Below, one piece after another: positions 9,034 to 18,559 of a stretch of DNA of 64,000 bases (the first letter of the stretch is position 1; each line of letters starts with the position of its first letter). Source of the DNA: Prevotellaceae bacterium (GTDB lineage: Bacteria > Bacteroidota > Bacteroidia > Bacteroidales > Bacteroidaceae); the NCBI GenBank assembly GCA_003150315.1, contig QAML01000076.1, forward strand, positions 68,722 to 132,721, given 5' to 3'. The notes under the pieces are model-generated. The model did no database searches and was not told the origin of the DNA. It was given only the letters and a program-made list of their open reading frames with translations. Position numbers and translations under genes: made by a program.

Positions 9034-11385
9034 TCAGAATCTCAATGTTATGTTGCCCATTGCCGTAAAACCTGCCATAGGTATGAATCCTATCTGGTAA
9101 TAACGGTTGTCGAGATCGTAACCATTCTTTTGGCTCACTGCGCTATACACCCAGCCGCTGCTTGCATAGTGTCTGTCGAAAATGTTATTGAGACTGAGAC
9201 CGAACACAACCTGCTTAACACCCAACGACAGCTTTTTAGTGTCGAGTGTGTAGTTCATGTTTATGTCCGTCTGGGAATAGCAGGGCAGCGAACGGTCTTT
9301 GTTTTCGGTGTTGTCAAGATATTGACGACCCACAAAGTTTGTGTGCCACGTTGCATCGAATCCTGCGTAATGGAAATTGAGGAATCCGTTCAAGATAACG
9401 GCAGGTGAGAACGAAAGAGTGGATTTTCCGTAGTGCTGTGTCTGGGCATCGCCGTCCCAATTGTCCACATATTCTGTGAAATCTTTGATTTTATTTTGCG
9501 AAAGTGCTGCGTTTCCTGCAACGGTAAACCATGAAAGCGGACTCCAATCGGCTGTAATTTCAATGCCTTGGCGATAGCTCTTGGATATGTTTGTTGTGAG
9601 GCTTTCGCCAATGTCGCTTTTTTCTCCTGTTTGCACAAATTGGTCTTTGTAGTTCATGTGATAGAAATTCACACCTGCGTGCCAGTTTCCGCCGTCATAG
9701 TTGTAGCCAAGCTCATAGTCTATCATGTGCTCCGCTTTCGGTGCGGGATAGCTGCCATTGTCGGTAAAGTTATTGCGTTCAGGCTCGCGTCCCGCATAAG
9801 CCACCGAGAAATATGCGTTATGTCCGTCCTGATAATAGCTTATACCTGCTTTGGGATTCCAGAAGTCGTAGTTTTTGTGAATGTCAAGGATTTGGTGGCT
9901 GTTGTCATTTTCATAGAATTTGTCATTCAGACCATTTGTCTTATAGAATACGTGGCGATATTGAATATCTCCGAACACGTCGAAGAAATCAAAGACATGA
10001 TAAGTGGCTTTTGCGAAAACCGAATAATCGTCTTTGCGAGCGTCGGAATCGTAATATTTATAGCCTGTGTAATCTTCCACCTGTCCCACATTGGATACGT
10101 ATTTCAGTTTGCCGAAGTGGTTGCAACGGAATTGCGTCATGTTCATTCCGCCTATCACGTCCCACTTGTCGTTTTTGAAGTTCACATTATAGAGTGCGCC
10201 GTAGTTGTTTTGTGCAAGACCTTTCTTTCTTACGAAATCGGCTTTCTCGATTGTGTTGCCTTCGGAATCGGTGGCTTTCAGTCCGAATTTGGAAAATTTG
10301 TTTTGGGGACGGAATTCGCTGTAGTAACCATGGCCGTAAGTGTAGTGAATTGCGGCATTGTGGCTCCAATGTTCGTTGGGCATCCACGAACCTGAGAGAA
10401 TGTTGTGGTTCTGATAGAAATTGTCGGTGGTTTTGTCCCAATATTTTCCGTTGTCAAGTTTGTAGCGGTAAGTCTGGAAGTTTCCTTTCGAATCTTGCGG
10501 GAATATCCAGTTGTCGGAATCGAAAACCATGCCTTCATACAGGGAGTTGAATCTACCGAGTCCGTGTTTGTACATATCTTTATAGGAGTGTATTCCCTGG
10601 GACATGAGTGATGCGTCATCGTTGCCCGCAGTTACTCCGCTCCAAGCCTGACCGGTTTTTTCAAAGTTGCCGATGTTTTTGTAGCGCAGGGTGAATTTGT
10701 CGCCAAACCATGTAAGTCCGCCATAATATGAGCCGGAGCGTCCGCTTGTTCCGTGAATGAATCCGTCGGTACCGGTTTCGTGATATGCACCATCGAATAT
10801 CAGGTGGTTCCAAAGAAGTCCGCTCGAGAAACTTGCCCCTGCGTTGTATGTGTTATAGGTTCCGTATGAACCTGTTATTTCAAGCATTTTTTCGCGGCTC
10901 GGCATGTTTGTGAGTAATGATATGGTTCCGCCGAAAGCACCGTCGCCATTTGTACTCGTACCTATGCCTCGTTGTATCTGAACCGATTTGAGAAGCGAAC
11001 CGTAAGAGTTCATGTTAGCCCAAAACACCGTTTGGTCTTCGGGCGAATTGAGAGGCACACCGTCGAGAGTAACATTTATACGGCTTCCTGCCGCTCCGCG
11101 TATTCTCATATAGGTTGTACCGGTTCCCACACCGTTCTCGCTCCATGCCGTAATGCCCGGAGTGTTGGCAAAGAGGAACGGAAGTTCCCTGCCGCTCTTT
11201 GAAAAGTTGTTAAGCTCGGTTTTCTTGATGTTTGCCACTGCAAACGGTGCGTTCTTTTGGGCACGCACGCCTTTCACAACCACTTCCTGCAATTTCTCGC
11301 TGCGTATGGAATCGTCGGCTTTTGCGGTGTGAGCAATTCCCGAAGCCGCGATGGCGAGAGAAGAGGCTAAAATCAAATTTCTCAT
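9034..11385 (-). CDS. TonB-dependent receptor, probably for thiamine
   Basis: Outer-membrane active transporter, 783 residues. A signal peptide (about residues 1-23, ending AKA) is followed by a plug domain (about 40-150) with the motif LDGVPLNSPED and then a long beta-barrel that ends in phenylalanine (TLRF), as barrel proteins of this class do. There is no SusC-type N-terminal carboxypeptidase-like domain, which fits a small-molecule receptor rather than a glycan system. A TPP riboswitch lies in its 5' leader and pnuT follows, so the inferred substrate is thiamine or a phosphate ester of it. Import across the outer membrane would be powered by TonB-ExbBD. Confidence 0.88.
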   Translation of the reverse strand: MRNLILASSLAIAASGIAHTAKADDSIRSEKLQEVVVKGVRAQKNAPFAVANIKKTELNNFSKSGRELPFLFANTPGITAWSENGVGTGTTYMRIRGAAGSRINVTLDGVPLNSPEDQTVFWANMNSYGSLLKSVQIQRGIGTSTNGDGAFGGTISLLTNMPSREKMLEITGSYGTYNTYNAGASFSSGLLWNHLIFDGAYHETGTDGFIHGTSGRSGSYYGGLTWFGDKFTLRYKNIGNFEKTGQAWSGVTAGNDDASLMSQGIHSYKDMYKHGLGRFNSLYEGMVFDSDNWIFPQDSKGNFQTYRYKLDNGKYWDKTTDNFYQNHNILSGSWMPNEHWSHNAAIHYTYGHGYYSEFRPQNKFSKFGLKATDSEGNTIEKADFVRKKGLAQNNYGALYNVNFKNDKWDVIGGMNMTQFRCNHFGKLKYVSNVGQVEDYTGYKYYDSDARKDDYSVFAKATYHVFDFFDVFGDIQYRHVFYKTNGLNDKFYENDNSHQILDIHKNYDFWNPKAGISYYQDGHNAYFSVAYAGREPERNNFTDNGSYPAPKAEHMIDYELGYNYDGGNWHAGVNFYHMNYKDQFVQTGEKSDIGESLTTNISKSYRQGIEITADWSPLSWFTVAGNAALSQNKIKDFTEYVDNWDGDAQTQHYGKSTLSFSPAVILNGFLNFHYAGFDATWHTNFVGRQYLDNTENKDRSLPCYSQTDINMNYTLDTKKLSLGVKQVVFGLSLNNIFDRHYASSGWVYSAVSQKNGYDLDNRYYQIGFIPMAGFTAMGNITLRF

Positions 11386-11436
11386 TTGATACCTTTTGTT
11401 TTTGATAATAAAATAATGAAGGGATAATATCCTTGC

Positions 11437-11514
11437 ACCTACCTACGCCGGCATTATCCGGATCAGGTTATAGGGTATGATCTCAGACCGCCCAATAAAG
11501 CGGACACCCCTTAG
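11437..11514 (-). promoter_or_regulatory. TPP riboswitch (thi element)
   Basis: On the minus strand the aptamer shows the invariant blocks in order: GGGGTGTCC, then CTGAGATCATACCC, then ACCTGATCCGGATAATGCC and GCGTAGG. These are the pyrimidine-sensing and pyrophosphate-sensing helices of the TPP aptamer. A short hairpin (GAAAGC with GCTTTC, 11516-11533) lies just upstream. The aptamer ends about 50 nt before the start codon of the TonB receptor. No clear T-run terminator follows, so control of translation initiation or an unusual attenuator is likely. When TPP is abundant, receptor and PnuT synthesis should fall. Confidence 0.95.
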
Positions 11515-11536
11515 AAAGCATTTTGCTTTCCAGGTG

Positions 11537-11544
11537 CAAAGTTA
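11537..11544 (-). promoter_or_regulatory. -7 box of the thiamine-uptake operon
   Basis: TAACTTTG on the minus strand, a full TAnnTTTG match, placed so that the transcript would start just before the small hairpin and the TPP aptamer. Confidence 0.65.
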
Positions 11545-11611
11545 CAAAAAATACATAAGGCGGCAAAGGTTCGTAAAGTCGTCTGTTTTTTCTTGCGCAA
11601 TGAAGGCGAAA

Positions 11612-11695
11612 AACACACATGGGAAATAATAAAAAATATAAGGCACATATTTTAAAATACAAGGCACTTATTTCAAAATAAGTGCCTTGTATTTT
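11612..11695 (-). repeat. 21-nt-module intergenic repeat, copy 3
   Basis: Modules at 11612-11632, 11633-11653, 11654-11674 and 11675-11695. The leftmost (tail) module is degenerate (CACATGGG core); the other three are close to consensus. Leader to tail, modules 1 and 2 are matching inverted GGC-type arms. The leader on the right includes a perfect small hairpin, GCATTT-GG-AAATGC in minus-strand reading, and GTTTATC. Located between the thiamine operon and a divergent decayed gene. Confidence 0.9.
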
Positions 11696-11886
11696 TGCGC
11701 ATTTCCAAATGCTTGATAAACAATGAACTATTAGAAGTTGAAAATGTGTGGAAAAAGTGCGTCGTAATGGGGCTTGCAAGGGCATAAATTTCAAGGAAAA
11801 TCATATACGGGCGTGTGCTTTCGTACAACAATGTGCCCGATCTTGAAAATGTATGATTTTGTAATTTTTGAATAGCGTTTGTTTTT

Positions 11887-11917
11887 TTTGCTTGTTGTTT
11901 GCTTTTTTCTATATTTG
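11887..11917 (+). promoter_or_regulatory. textbook Bacteroidota promoter upstream of a decayed gene
   Basis: TTTG at 11887-11890 and TATATTTG at 11910-11917 are separated by exactly 19 nt, the full consensus TTTG-N19-TAnnTTTG of the main Bacteroidota sigma factor. It lies 13 nt before the ATG of the pseudogene at 11931. Confidence 0.75.
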
Positions 11918-11930
11918 CATTAGGAATATC

Positions 11931-12318
11931 ATGAAACGTAGTCTGTTAATATTGGTTTACTTCTTGCTTTGTCTTTCATCGGCATTGGCTCAAGACAGAA
12001 AAGTAAAACTTCAGGGAAACATTTAGGATGCTTACTTGAAGTGCGGACTTTTTGAATGTAAAGTTTCGTTCTTTCGATCCGACAGCGTGGAAATTCCGTC
12101 CGAGTCCAAGGTGTTTGAGGTGGGAAACGACAGCTTGCATTTCATGACGGTCTATGCGATGGACGTGCCGGCACAGGCGGGCGATTATCTGGTACGGGCC
12201 TCCAAGAAAGGATATAAAGATTAAGTTTTACCTGCCAAAAAGTAAGTCTGTTATAGAGGTAAGCAATAAAAATTGCGAGAGAAACTTCTGGCATTCGAAA
12301 AATAAAGGTTGCATATAG
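11931..12318 (+). pseudogene. remnant of an exported protein gene
   Basis: The ATG at 11931 opens a good signal peptide (MKRSLLILVYFLLCLSSALA, then QDRKVKLQGNI) that is cut by an in-frame TAG at 12024. The same frame continues open to 12224 (DAYLKCGLFECK through VRASKKGYKD), and after the TAA at 12222 the similarity-like sequence seems to continue one frame over (KFYLPKSKSVIEV and on) until 12318. The recovered sequence resembles the start of a Bacteroidales surface protein with a carboxypeptidase-regulatory-like beta-sandwich, but I cannot name the family. At least one nonsense change and one frameshift, with the rest of the gene missing before the secA terminator, make it a decayed 5' fragment. 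Its promoter is still perfect. Confidence 0.7.
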
Positions 12319-12320
12319 AC

Positions 12321-12363
12321 AATAAATAATGAGCTTTCCACATAGAAAAGCTCATTATTTATA
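12321..12363 (-). terminator. probable terminator of secA
   Basis: Inverted arms of 16 nt around GAGCTTT and AAAGCTC with an AT-rich base and a loop of about 9 nt, about 50 nt past the secA stop codon. The T-run on the minus side is weak, so efficiency is uncertain. Confidence 0.65.
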
Positions 12364-12409
12364 TATGGCAGAACTTATAATTATTCTGCTTTATTTGTAG
12401 TCTGCAAGG

Positions 12410-15400
12410 TTATACAAGTCCTCTGCCGTGGCAGTTCTTGAATTTCTTGCCGCTTCCGCAAGGACACGGATCATTTCGACCGGGAAGTTTATCAACGTGT
12501 ATAGGCTGTTGTTTCTGCGGTTCGCGAGTATCCTGATTGGCGGCTGCCTGCTGATTACTGTCAACGAGGTCTGTGCGACTTTCGGTATATTGCGGTCTTC
12601 TTGGTGCAGGCTCTTCATGAGCTTCTTGTACTTCTTCGGGAGCTTGCAAAGGTATTTGTCCGCGCATAAGTATTGAAACCGTGTTGTTATTGATGTCGTC
12701 AATCATGGAATCAAACAGTTTTACGCTTTCAAGTTTGAAGATTACGAGCGGGTCTTTCTGCTCGTAGCTTGCATTTTGAACAGATTGTTTAAGTTCATCA
12801 AGTTCGCGCAGATTTTCTTTCCATGCGTCATCAATGTCGTGCAAAAGAATGGATTTCTCGAAATCTTTTACAACGCTCTTGCAGTCGCTGTTATATGCTT
12901 CTTCAAGATCACTTGTAATAATGTACTGGCGTTTACCGTCGGTTATAGGAATTTGTATGCGCTTGTACATATCGCCCTGTTCCTCGTAAACCTTTTTGAT
13001 GACGGGATTAGCCACTTGCGACATACGCTCCGTGCGGCGGTTGAAGTTGCTCATTGCTTCTTGGAAAGCGCGTTCGTATAGGTCTTCGCGCTTCATGCCT
13101 TCAAATTTTTCTTCCGTGAACGGAATTTCCATTGCAAAAATCTTGAAGAATGATTCTTTGCAACCTTCGTAGTCGTTATTATTAATAATGTTTATGCAGC
13201 GATCCCAAATCATGTTAGAAATATCCATTCCGATACGTTCTCCCATGAGGGCGTGGCGTCGTTTCTCGTATATAACGGTGCGCTGCTTGTTCATCACATC
13301 GTCGTATTCCAACAAATGTTTACGGATACCGAAGTTGTTTTCTTCAACTTTCTTCTGTGCACGTTCGATGCTGTGATTAATCATGGGCGATTCGATCATC
13401 TCACCTTCCTTGAAACCAAGACGGTCCATGACACGCGCAATCTTTTCAGACGCAAAAAGACGCATGAGTTTGTCTTCCAAAGAAACAAAGAAAACAGAAG
13501 AACCCGGATCTCCCTGACGACCTGCACGTCCACGCAGCTGACGGTCCACGCGACGGCTTTCATGACGTTCTGTGCCGATTATGGCAAGACCGCCTGCTTC
13601 GCGAACTTCGGGTGAAAGTTTAATATCGGTACCACGACCAGCCATGTTCGTAGCAATGGTAACAATGCTGCTCTCTCCTGCGTGTGCCACGATGTCTGCC
13701 TCTTTTTGGTGGAGTTTAGCATTGAGTACGTTGTGTTTTATTTTGCGCATGTCAAGCATCTTACTCAACATCTCGGAGATTTCCACACTTGTAGTACCAA
13801 CCAAGACTGGACGACCGGCATTTATCATCTTTTCAACTTCTTCGATAACTGCTTTGTATTTCTCGCGTTGTGTTTTGTAAACGCGGTCATTCATGTCGTC
13901 TCTGATGACCGGGCGGTTTGTTGGTATTTCAACTACGTCAAGTTTATAAATGTCCCAAAACTCACCGGCTTCGGTGCTTGCCGTACCTGTCATACCAGCA
14001 AGCTTGTGGTACATACGGAAATAGTTTTGAAGCGTTATAGTTGCAAAAGTTTGCGTAGCAGCTTCAATCTTTACGTGTTCCTTTGCTTCAACTGCCTGAT
14101 GCAGACCGTCGCTCCAACGGCGACCTTCCATTATACGTCCGGTTTGTTCATCTACGATTTTTACTTGTCCGTCTATAACAACATAGTCGTCATCGCGATT
14201 AAACATGGTATATGCTTTGAGCAATTGCTGCAGTGTATGTACACGCTCACTCTTTATGGCATAGTTTGTAAGGAGTTCATCTTTCTTGTTTAGTTTGTCT
14301 TCTTCGCTCAAATCGTTTTCTGCTTCAAGAGCTGAAAGTTGCGAAGTAATGTCGGGCAAAACAAAAAGATCAGAATCGGAAACTTGTTTCGCAAGCCATT
14401 CGTTACCTTTATCTGTAAGGTCAACGCTTTTCTGCTTTTCGTCAACAACAAAATAAAGAGGGTCGGTGGCTTCCGGCATAAGCTTGTTGTTATTCTCCAT
14501 ATAGTAAGCCTCTGTCTTGAGCATTCCCGCTTTTATACCAGTTTCGGAAAGATATTTAATAAGCGGTTTGTTCTTTGGCAAAGCTTTGTGAGAACGGAAC
14601 AACTGTAGGAAACCTTGGGTTACGGATTCTTTATCCTTGTTCTCGGAAATAAGTTGTTTGGCTTCTGCAAGATATTTTGTAGCAAGTTGTCTTTGCACGT
14701 TTACGAGATTCTCTACCAAAGGTTGGAATTGCTCAAACATTTGGTCATCTCCCTTTGGCACGGGACCGGAAATAATCAAAGGTGTGCGGGCATCATCTAT
14801 AAGAACGGAGTCAACCTCATCGACAATAGCATAATTATGTGCACGCTGTACAAGATCTTCAGGGCTTATAGCCATATTGTCGCGAAGGTAATCGAAACCG
14901 AATTCGTTATTTGTTCCGAAAGTAATATCTGCCTGATAAGCTTTGCGGCGTGCTGCGCTATTTGGTTGGTGTTTATCTATACAATCAACGCTAAGCCCAT
15001 GGAACATATAAATTGTTCCCATCCATTCCGAGTCGCGTTTTGCCAAATAGTCGTTTACTGTAACGACGTGAACGCCATTACCTGTAAGGGCATTTAGAAA
15101 AACCGGAAGGGTTGCAACGAGAGTTTTACCCTCGCCGGTTGCCATTTCTGCAATTTTACCTTGATGTAGTACCACGCCGCCGAACAACTGTACGTCGTAA
15201 TGAACCATATTCCAAGTTATTTCGTTTCCGCCGGCAATCCAGTGATTCTGATATATAGCTTTGTCTCCATCGATTCTTACGAAATCGTGTGTAGCTGCAA
15301 GTTCACGGTCAAAATCTGTAGCAGTTACCGTGATTTCTTCGTTTTGTGAGAAACGGCGTGCAGTCTCACGTACAATGGCAAAAGCGTCAGGCAAAACTTC

Positions 15401-15712
15401 GTCGAGTTTTTTGTCATAGCGTTCCAGAACTTCTTTTTCGAGTTTGTCTATTTGAGAAAAAATAGGTTCACGGTCTTCTATAGGCGTATCTTCAATCTTG
15501 CCTTTGAGTTCTGTTATCTTTTCTTTTATATCATTTGCAGAACTTTGGATTATGTTTTTTAGTTCTTGCGTTTTTGCACGCAGTCCATCGTTATCGAGAG
15601 CTTGAATAGCAGGCTCTGCTTTCTTTATCTTTTCAACCCACGGCTGAATCTCTTTCATGTCGCGAGTTGATTTGTTTCCGAATATTTTGCTTAATAGTTT
15701 ATTAATGTCCAT
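12410..15712 (-). CDS. secA: preprotein translocase ATPase SecA
   Basis: Motor ATPase that pushes unfolded preproteins through SecYEG. The 1100-residue product is longer than E. coli SecA (901) but normal for Bacteroidales, which carry insertions in the nucleotide-binding and scaffold regions (for example a long segment around residues 340-480). Walker [10 protein letters not shown], Walker B-type [15 protein letters not shown], motif [10 protein letters not shown] and [14 protein letters not shown] are all intact. The C-terminus ends in the SecB- and lipid-binding zinc motif [14 protein letters not shown]. The preceding linker is rich in Gln, Pro and Glu. It is transcribed away from the degenerate phosphatase-fold gene, which ends 51 nt upstream on the same strand; shared transcription is possible. 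Confidence 0.97.
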   Translation of the reverse strand: MDINKLLSKIFGNKSTRDMKEIQPWVEKIKKAEPAIQALDNDGLRAKTQELKNIIQSSANDIKEKITELKGKIEDTPIEDREPIFSQIDKLEKEVLERYDKKLDEVLPDAFAIVRETARRFSQNEEITVTATDFDRELAATHDFVRIDGDKAIYQNHWIAGGNEITWNMVHYDVQLFGGVVLHQGKIAEMATGEGKTLVATLPVFLNALTGNGVHVVTVNDYLAKRDSEWMGTIYMFHGLSVDCIDKHQPNSAARRKAYQADITFGTNNEFGFDYLRDNMAISPEDLVQRAHNYAIVDEVDSVLIDDARTPLIISGPVPKGDDQMFEQFQPLVENLVNVQRQLATKYLAEAKQLISENKDKESVTQGFLQLFRSHKALPKNKPLIKYLSETGIKAGMLKTEAYYMENNNKLMPEATDPLYFVVDEKQKSVDLTDKGNEWLAKQVSDSDLFVLPDITSQLSALEAENDLSEEDKLNKKDELLTNYAIKSERVHTLQQLLKAYTMFNRDDDYVVIDGQVKIVDEQTGRIMEGRRWSDGLHQAVEAKEHVKIEAATQTFATITLQNYFRMYHKLAGMTGTASTEAGEFWDIYKLDVVEIPTNRPVIRDDMNDRVYKTQREKYKAVIEEVEKMINAGRPVLVGTTSVEISEMLSKMLDMRKIKHNVLNAKLHQKEADIVAHAGESSIVTIATNMAGRGTDIKLSPEVREAGGLAIIGTERHESRRVDRQLRGRAGRQGDPGSSVFFVSLEDKLMRLFASEKIARVMDRLGFKEGEMIESPMINHSIERAQKKVEENNFGIRKHLLEYDDVMNKQRTVIYEKRRHALMGERIGMDISNMIWDRCINIINNNDYEGCKESFFKIFAMEIPFTEEKFEGMKREDLYERAFQEAMSNFNRRTERMSQVANPVIKKVYEEQGDMYKRIQIPITDGKRQYIITSDLEEAYNSDCKSVVKDFEKSILLHDIDDAWKENLRELDELKQSVQNASYEQKDPLVIFKLESVKLFDSMIDDINNNTVSILMRGQIPLQAPEEVQEAHEEPAPRRPQYTESRTDLVDSNQQAAANQDTREPQKQQPIHVDKLPGRNDPCPCGSGKKFKNCHGRGLV

Positions 15713-15763
15713 TTTTAATGTTCTTGTATTGTTATTATATGCCTGTCTGCTTGTAGCTTGTTT

Positions 15764-17347
15764 TTATTTTACTCCTTCAAGAGGAGCTGCAGAGCAGGCA
15801 TTGGGAGCACGGATTCTCATGCACGACGAAAGCGTTGGTGCTATACGTTCTACGCTTACCGGCGTTGTTATTTTTTCCGCTTTTATATTGTATCCGTATA
15901 AGAAAATTGGGAAGTTGACATATGCCTCGCTGCAATAACTTACTTCTTTTGTATTGTCGTTTACGAGATTCCAGCCCGGTGCTATTTCTAGAAGTATATC
16001 GCCGGAGCATTTGGGATTATACCCGTTACGGATTTTGCTAATGCCCGGCGTCCACGCGCCAAGTTGCAATCGCGTGGAGGTATAAACATCTTTTATTCCG
16101 GATATGTCGATGAGGAAACCTTCGCAATGTTGCAGGATTTGCGAAAGGCTAAGTTGTTTTTCCTCTATAAGTTTATGGTTAAGGTATATTTCTGCTCCGT
16201 GGCATGCTTCTACGTATTGCCCTTGTCCGAAAAGAGCAACGAGATACATATTAAGTAATGCCGAGGTACGACTGATATTAAATGTGCCACTTGGAATGCG
16301 ATATTTGTCGAGATTTTGTGCTGCGCTGTTGGTATATCCCGTAGAGGTTATTACAAACAGAGTATTGTTTGCACCGGTTTTCTTTTCAACTGCAGAGATT
16401 ACTTTACTAAGCGCATTATCTATTCTTACGTATGTGTCCTGCAGCTCCATCGGGCTTTCAGGACCGGAAAGATTTTTGTAATTTCCTGCGTGAAGAGTTA
16501 TTGACAAATAATCGGTTATTTCATCTGCTCCGATTTGCGTTCCATTAAGGCAGGCAAGTGCTGCATTTGTTATTTCATCGTTGATAGCTCCGCATTCTTT
16601 GAATTGACGATAGCGACTTGTACCTTCAAATTTATGACTGAAAGGCTTGGAAACCGCTCCCGACAGGAAATAATTGAAATTTCCTACAATGTCCGAAGAA
16701 GGAGTCCAAGAATAGTTTTTAAGTTTTGTGGAAAGTGAGTTACCCGAATTGAAAGATCTCACCCATGCCGGCAGTTCGGTGCTATAATATGAAGAAGAAC
16801 ACCACTGCCCTGTAAGATTGTCAATCCAAAAAGCACCGTCGGCGGCGTGTCCTGCGCCAAAAAGAGCTTCTTCCCCAAATGGTGCTATGGCATATACTAT
16901 GGATTTTCCGCTGGTAGCAACTTTAAGTTCGTCTCCGATAGTGGAAACAGCAAGACGGCGCGGAGAATATTTGTCGAGAGTCATTACTCCCTCGCAATCA
17001 TTATCGTCAACAGCCATTACAGGGCGCAGAGTTTCGCGGTCAAGCCACTGTATTCCTACAATTCCGTTATCATAAGGCGTTGCGCCTGTAGAAACTGTGG
17101 CAACAGCCGAAGCGCGGTCAAGACGGGATGAAGGATATTGTGCCTGAGTATATACACGGCTGTTTTCAAATAGCTTTTTGAACCCGCCGCTTCCATACAA
17201 AGGCGAGAAAGCTTCCATATAGTCGGTGCGCAACTGGTCTATTGTGATATTCACCACAAGACGTGGCACTGCCGGCAAAGACTGTGCTTCTCCTGTTGTG
17301 AAATATAGCCCGGCTATAAGGGTTGTTATTATTTTGATTTTTTCCAT
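15764..17347 (-). CDS. alkaline-phosphatase-superfamily protein with lost active site
   Basis: Exported protein of 527 residues when started at the ATG at 17347, which gives a proper signal peptide (MEKIKIITTLIAGLYFTTGEAQS). A longer frame starts at 17410 but adds 21 residues in front of the signal. The fold is that of the nucleotide pyrophosphatase/alkaline phosphatase family: NITIDQLRTDYM resembles the first metal-binding strand (VDQMRYDY in PafA-type enzymes) and TGATPYDNGIVGIQW resembles the post-nucleophile segment. The nucleophile region reads SSRLDRASAVAT and the place of the usual ADHG metal motif reads ITSTGYTN, so at least two zinc ligands and probably the nucleophile are missing. 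It is likely a non-catalytic member. It lies between secA and a DUF4105 gene and overlaps the latter by 19 nt. Confidence 0.75.
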   Translation of the reverse strand: MEKIKIITTLIAGLYFTTGEAQSLPAVPRLVVNITIDQLRTDYMEAFSPLYGSGGFKKLFENSRVYTQAQYPSSRLDRASAVATVSTGATPYDNGIVGIQWLDRETLRPVMAVDDNDCEGVMTLDKYSPRRLAVSTIGDELKVATSGKSIVYAIAPFGEEALFGAGHAADGAFWIDNLTGQWCSSSYYSTELPAWVRSFNSGNSLSTKLKNYSWTPSSDIVGNFNYFLSGAVSKPFSHKFEGTSRYRQFKECGAINDEITNAALACLNGTQIGADEITDYLSITLHAGNYKNLSGPESPMELQDTYVRIDNALSKVISAVEKKTGANNTLFVITSTGYTNSAAQNLDKYRIPSGTFNISRTSALLNMYLVALFGQGQYVEACHGAEIYLNHKLIEEKQLSLSQILQHCEGFLIDISGIKDVYTSTRLQLGAWTPGISKIRNGYNPKCSGDILLEIAPGWNLVNDNTKEVSYCSEAYVNFPIFLYGYNIKAEKITTPVSVERIAPTLSSCMRIRAPNACSAAPLEGVK

Positions 17348-18552
17348 TCCGCCTTGTGTTGGATATATGCGCTTGTTGCTGTTTGCAGGCACAAAGATAA
17401 TGCAAAACAATAAACTGATGCGCTGAATGTTTGCGAAATAAACAAACTTACCACAATAAACAGAAAAATTACGCCTGCCGCTATCGGGGCATAATTATCA
17501 TATTTGTGTTTACGTATGTTTGCCATCCTTATTACCATATATATAATAGGTATGGGGTTTAGTATTGCAATCAGCCAGTTTGAGTTTACCGTAGGATGCT
17601 CGGAAAAGAAGAAAAGGGTGGCAATAATACATCCCGCCAATCCTTGTATTGTCATTAAGACGGCTTCGTATCCCCAAAATATTTTATTCCATTTTATTTC
17701 CAACGCACATATAATCATTGTCAATGCAAGTATTGTGCCGAAAACTCCAATGGGATAAACAGGGAAGCCTTTTATCTCTTTCCGTGCCTTAATGGGCGGA
17801 TAAATTTTGGTGTCTGCCACCAATTTCCTTTTGTTTCCGTCTTTGTCGGTGATGTATGCTTTGTCAATGTATTTCTTCATATATAGCGGCGCAAACATCT
17901 TTTGACGTTCTCCTATATATTTGTCTGCATCGCTGCCCAAAAGCAAATCTTGTCCGAACTCCGACCATGGGCAGTCTTTCGTATAACGGTGTATTATCTG
18001 CCGATAGCTTTCCTGTGTCTCGTCTTTAGGATATGTAATTTTTCCGTTTACGCAATTTTCTATTTGGTCGCGTGCTCGTGTCGTGCAGTTGTCGTATAGG
18101 AAATTGTAACGATAGGTCCAATCTTCATATCTTGAAATTTTTACAAGACTGTGAAGCAATTTCTCCTTCTCTTCCTTTGTAAGGTTAAGAATTTGTTCGG
18201 TTACGGCAGAGCCGCGATACTCGTATTCGCTAATGAAGTCCTCAAAAGGAAATGCCGCCATGTAGTAGTCGGTTTTACCGAGTAAAAAGCGACCCACAAA
18301 ATTTGAAGTGTGGAAGTCGAACATCCCGTAATTGAACACCCAATCCGCTCCCGAAGCTGTGCGTATCCTTATTGCCGAATGTCCGTAAAGTGCGTAGATT
18401 TCCGTTCCCGGGTCGCAGGTCATGAAACTCACGGTTATAGTGTCGTCATTCAAGGTTTCGCCCAAACATTCATTGCCGGCGGCAAAAGCCGCAGGCTGAA
18501 TGATAAAAGCCAAAACCGATAGTATAACGAACTTTAGGAACTTCAACGCCAA
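17329..18552 (-). CDS. DUF4105 (Lnb N-terminal-like) membrane protein
   Basis: A 407-residue protein with a signal peptide or first membrane helix (residues 5-24), a periplasmic DUF4105 region (about 35-260) and several hydrophobic helices at the C-terminus (about 265-390). DUF4105 is the domain also found at the N-terminus of bacterial lacto-N-biosidase-like proteins and has papain-like features. Conserved-looking residues include GHSAIRI (His of YALYGHS) and YNFLYDNCTTRARD with Cys in the DNCTTR motif, which suit a Cys/His hydrolase centre. The true substrate is unknown. The gene starts after valS by 7 nt and overlaps the next gene, so valS, this gene and the phosphatase-fold gene form a run. 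Confidence 0.78.
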   Translation of the reverse strand: MALKFLKFVILSVLAFIIQPAAFAAGNECLGETLNDDTITVSFMTCDPGTEIYALYGHSAIRIRTASGADWVFNYGMFDFHTSNFVGRFLLGKTDYYMAAFPFEDFISEYEYRGSAVTEQILNLTKEEKEKLLHSLVKISRYEDWTYRYNFLYDNCTTRARDQIENCVNGKITYPKDETQESYRQIIHRYTKDCPWSEFGQDLLLGSDADKYIGERQKMFAPLYMKKYIDKAYITDKDGNKRKLVADTKIYPPIKARKEIKGFPVYPIGVFGTILALTMIICALEIKWNKIFWGYEAVLMTIQGLAGCIIATLFFFSEHPTVNSNWLIAILNPIPIIYMVIRMANIRKHKYDNYAPIAAGVIFLFIVVSLFISQTFSASVYCFALSLCLQTATSAYIQHKAEWKKSK

Positions 18553-18559
18553 GATTTTT

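Noticed and set aside
9568..10395. Long plus-strand open frame (275 codons) opposite the TonB receptor
   Set aside because: It is antisense to a clear beta-barrel gene and has no domain or promoter; such frames are usual opposite genes of this base composition.
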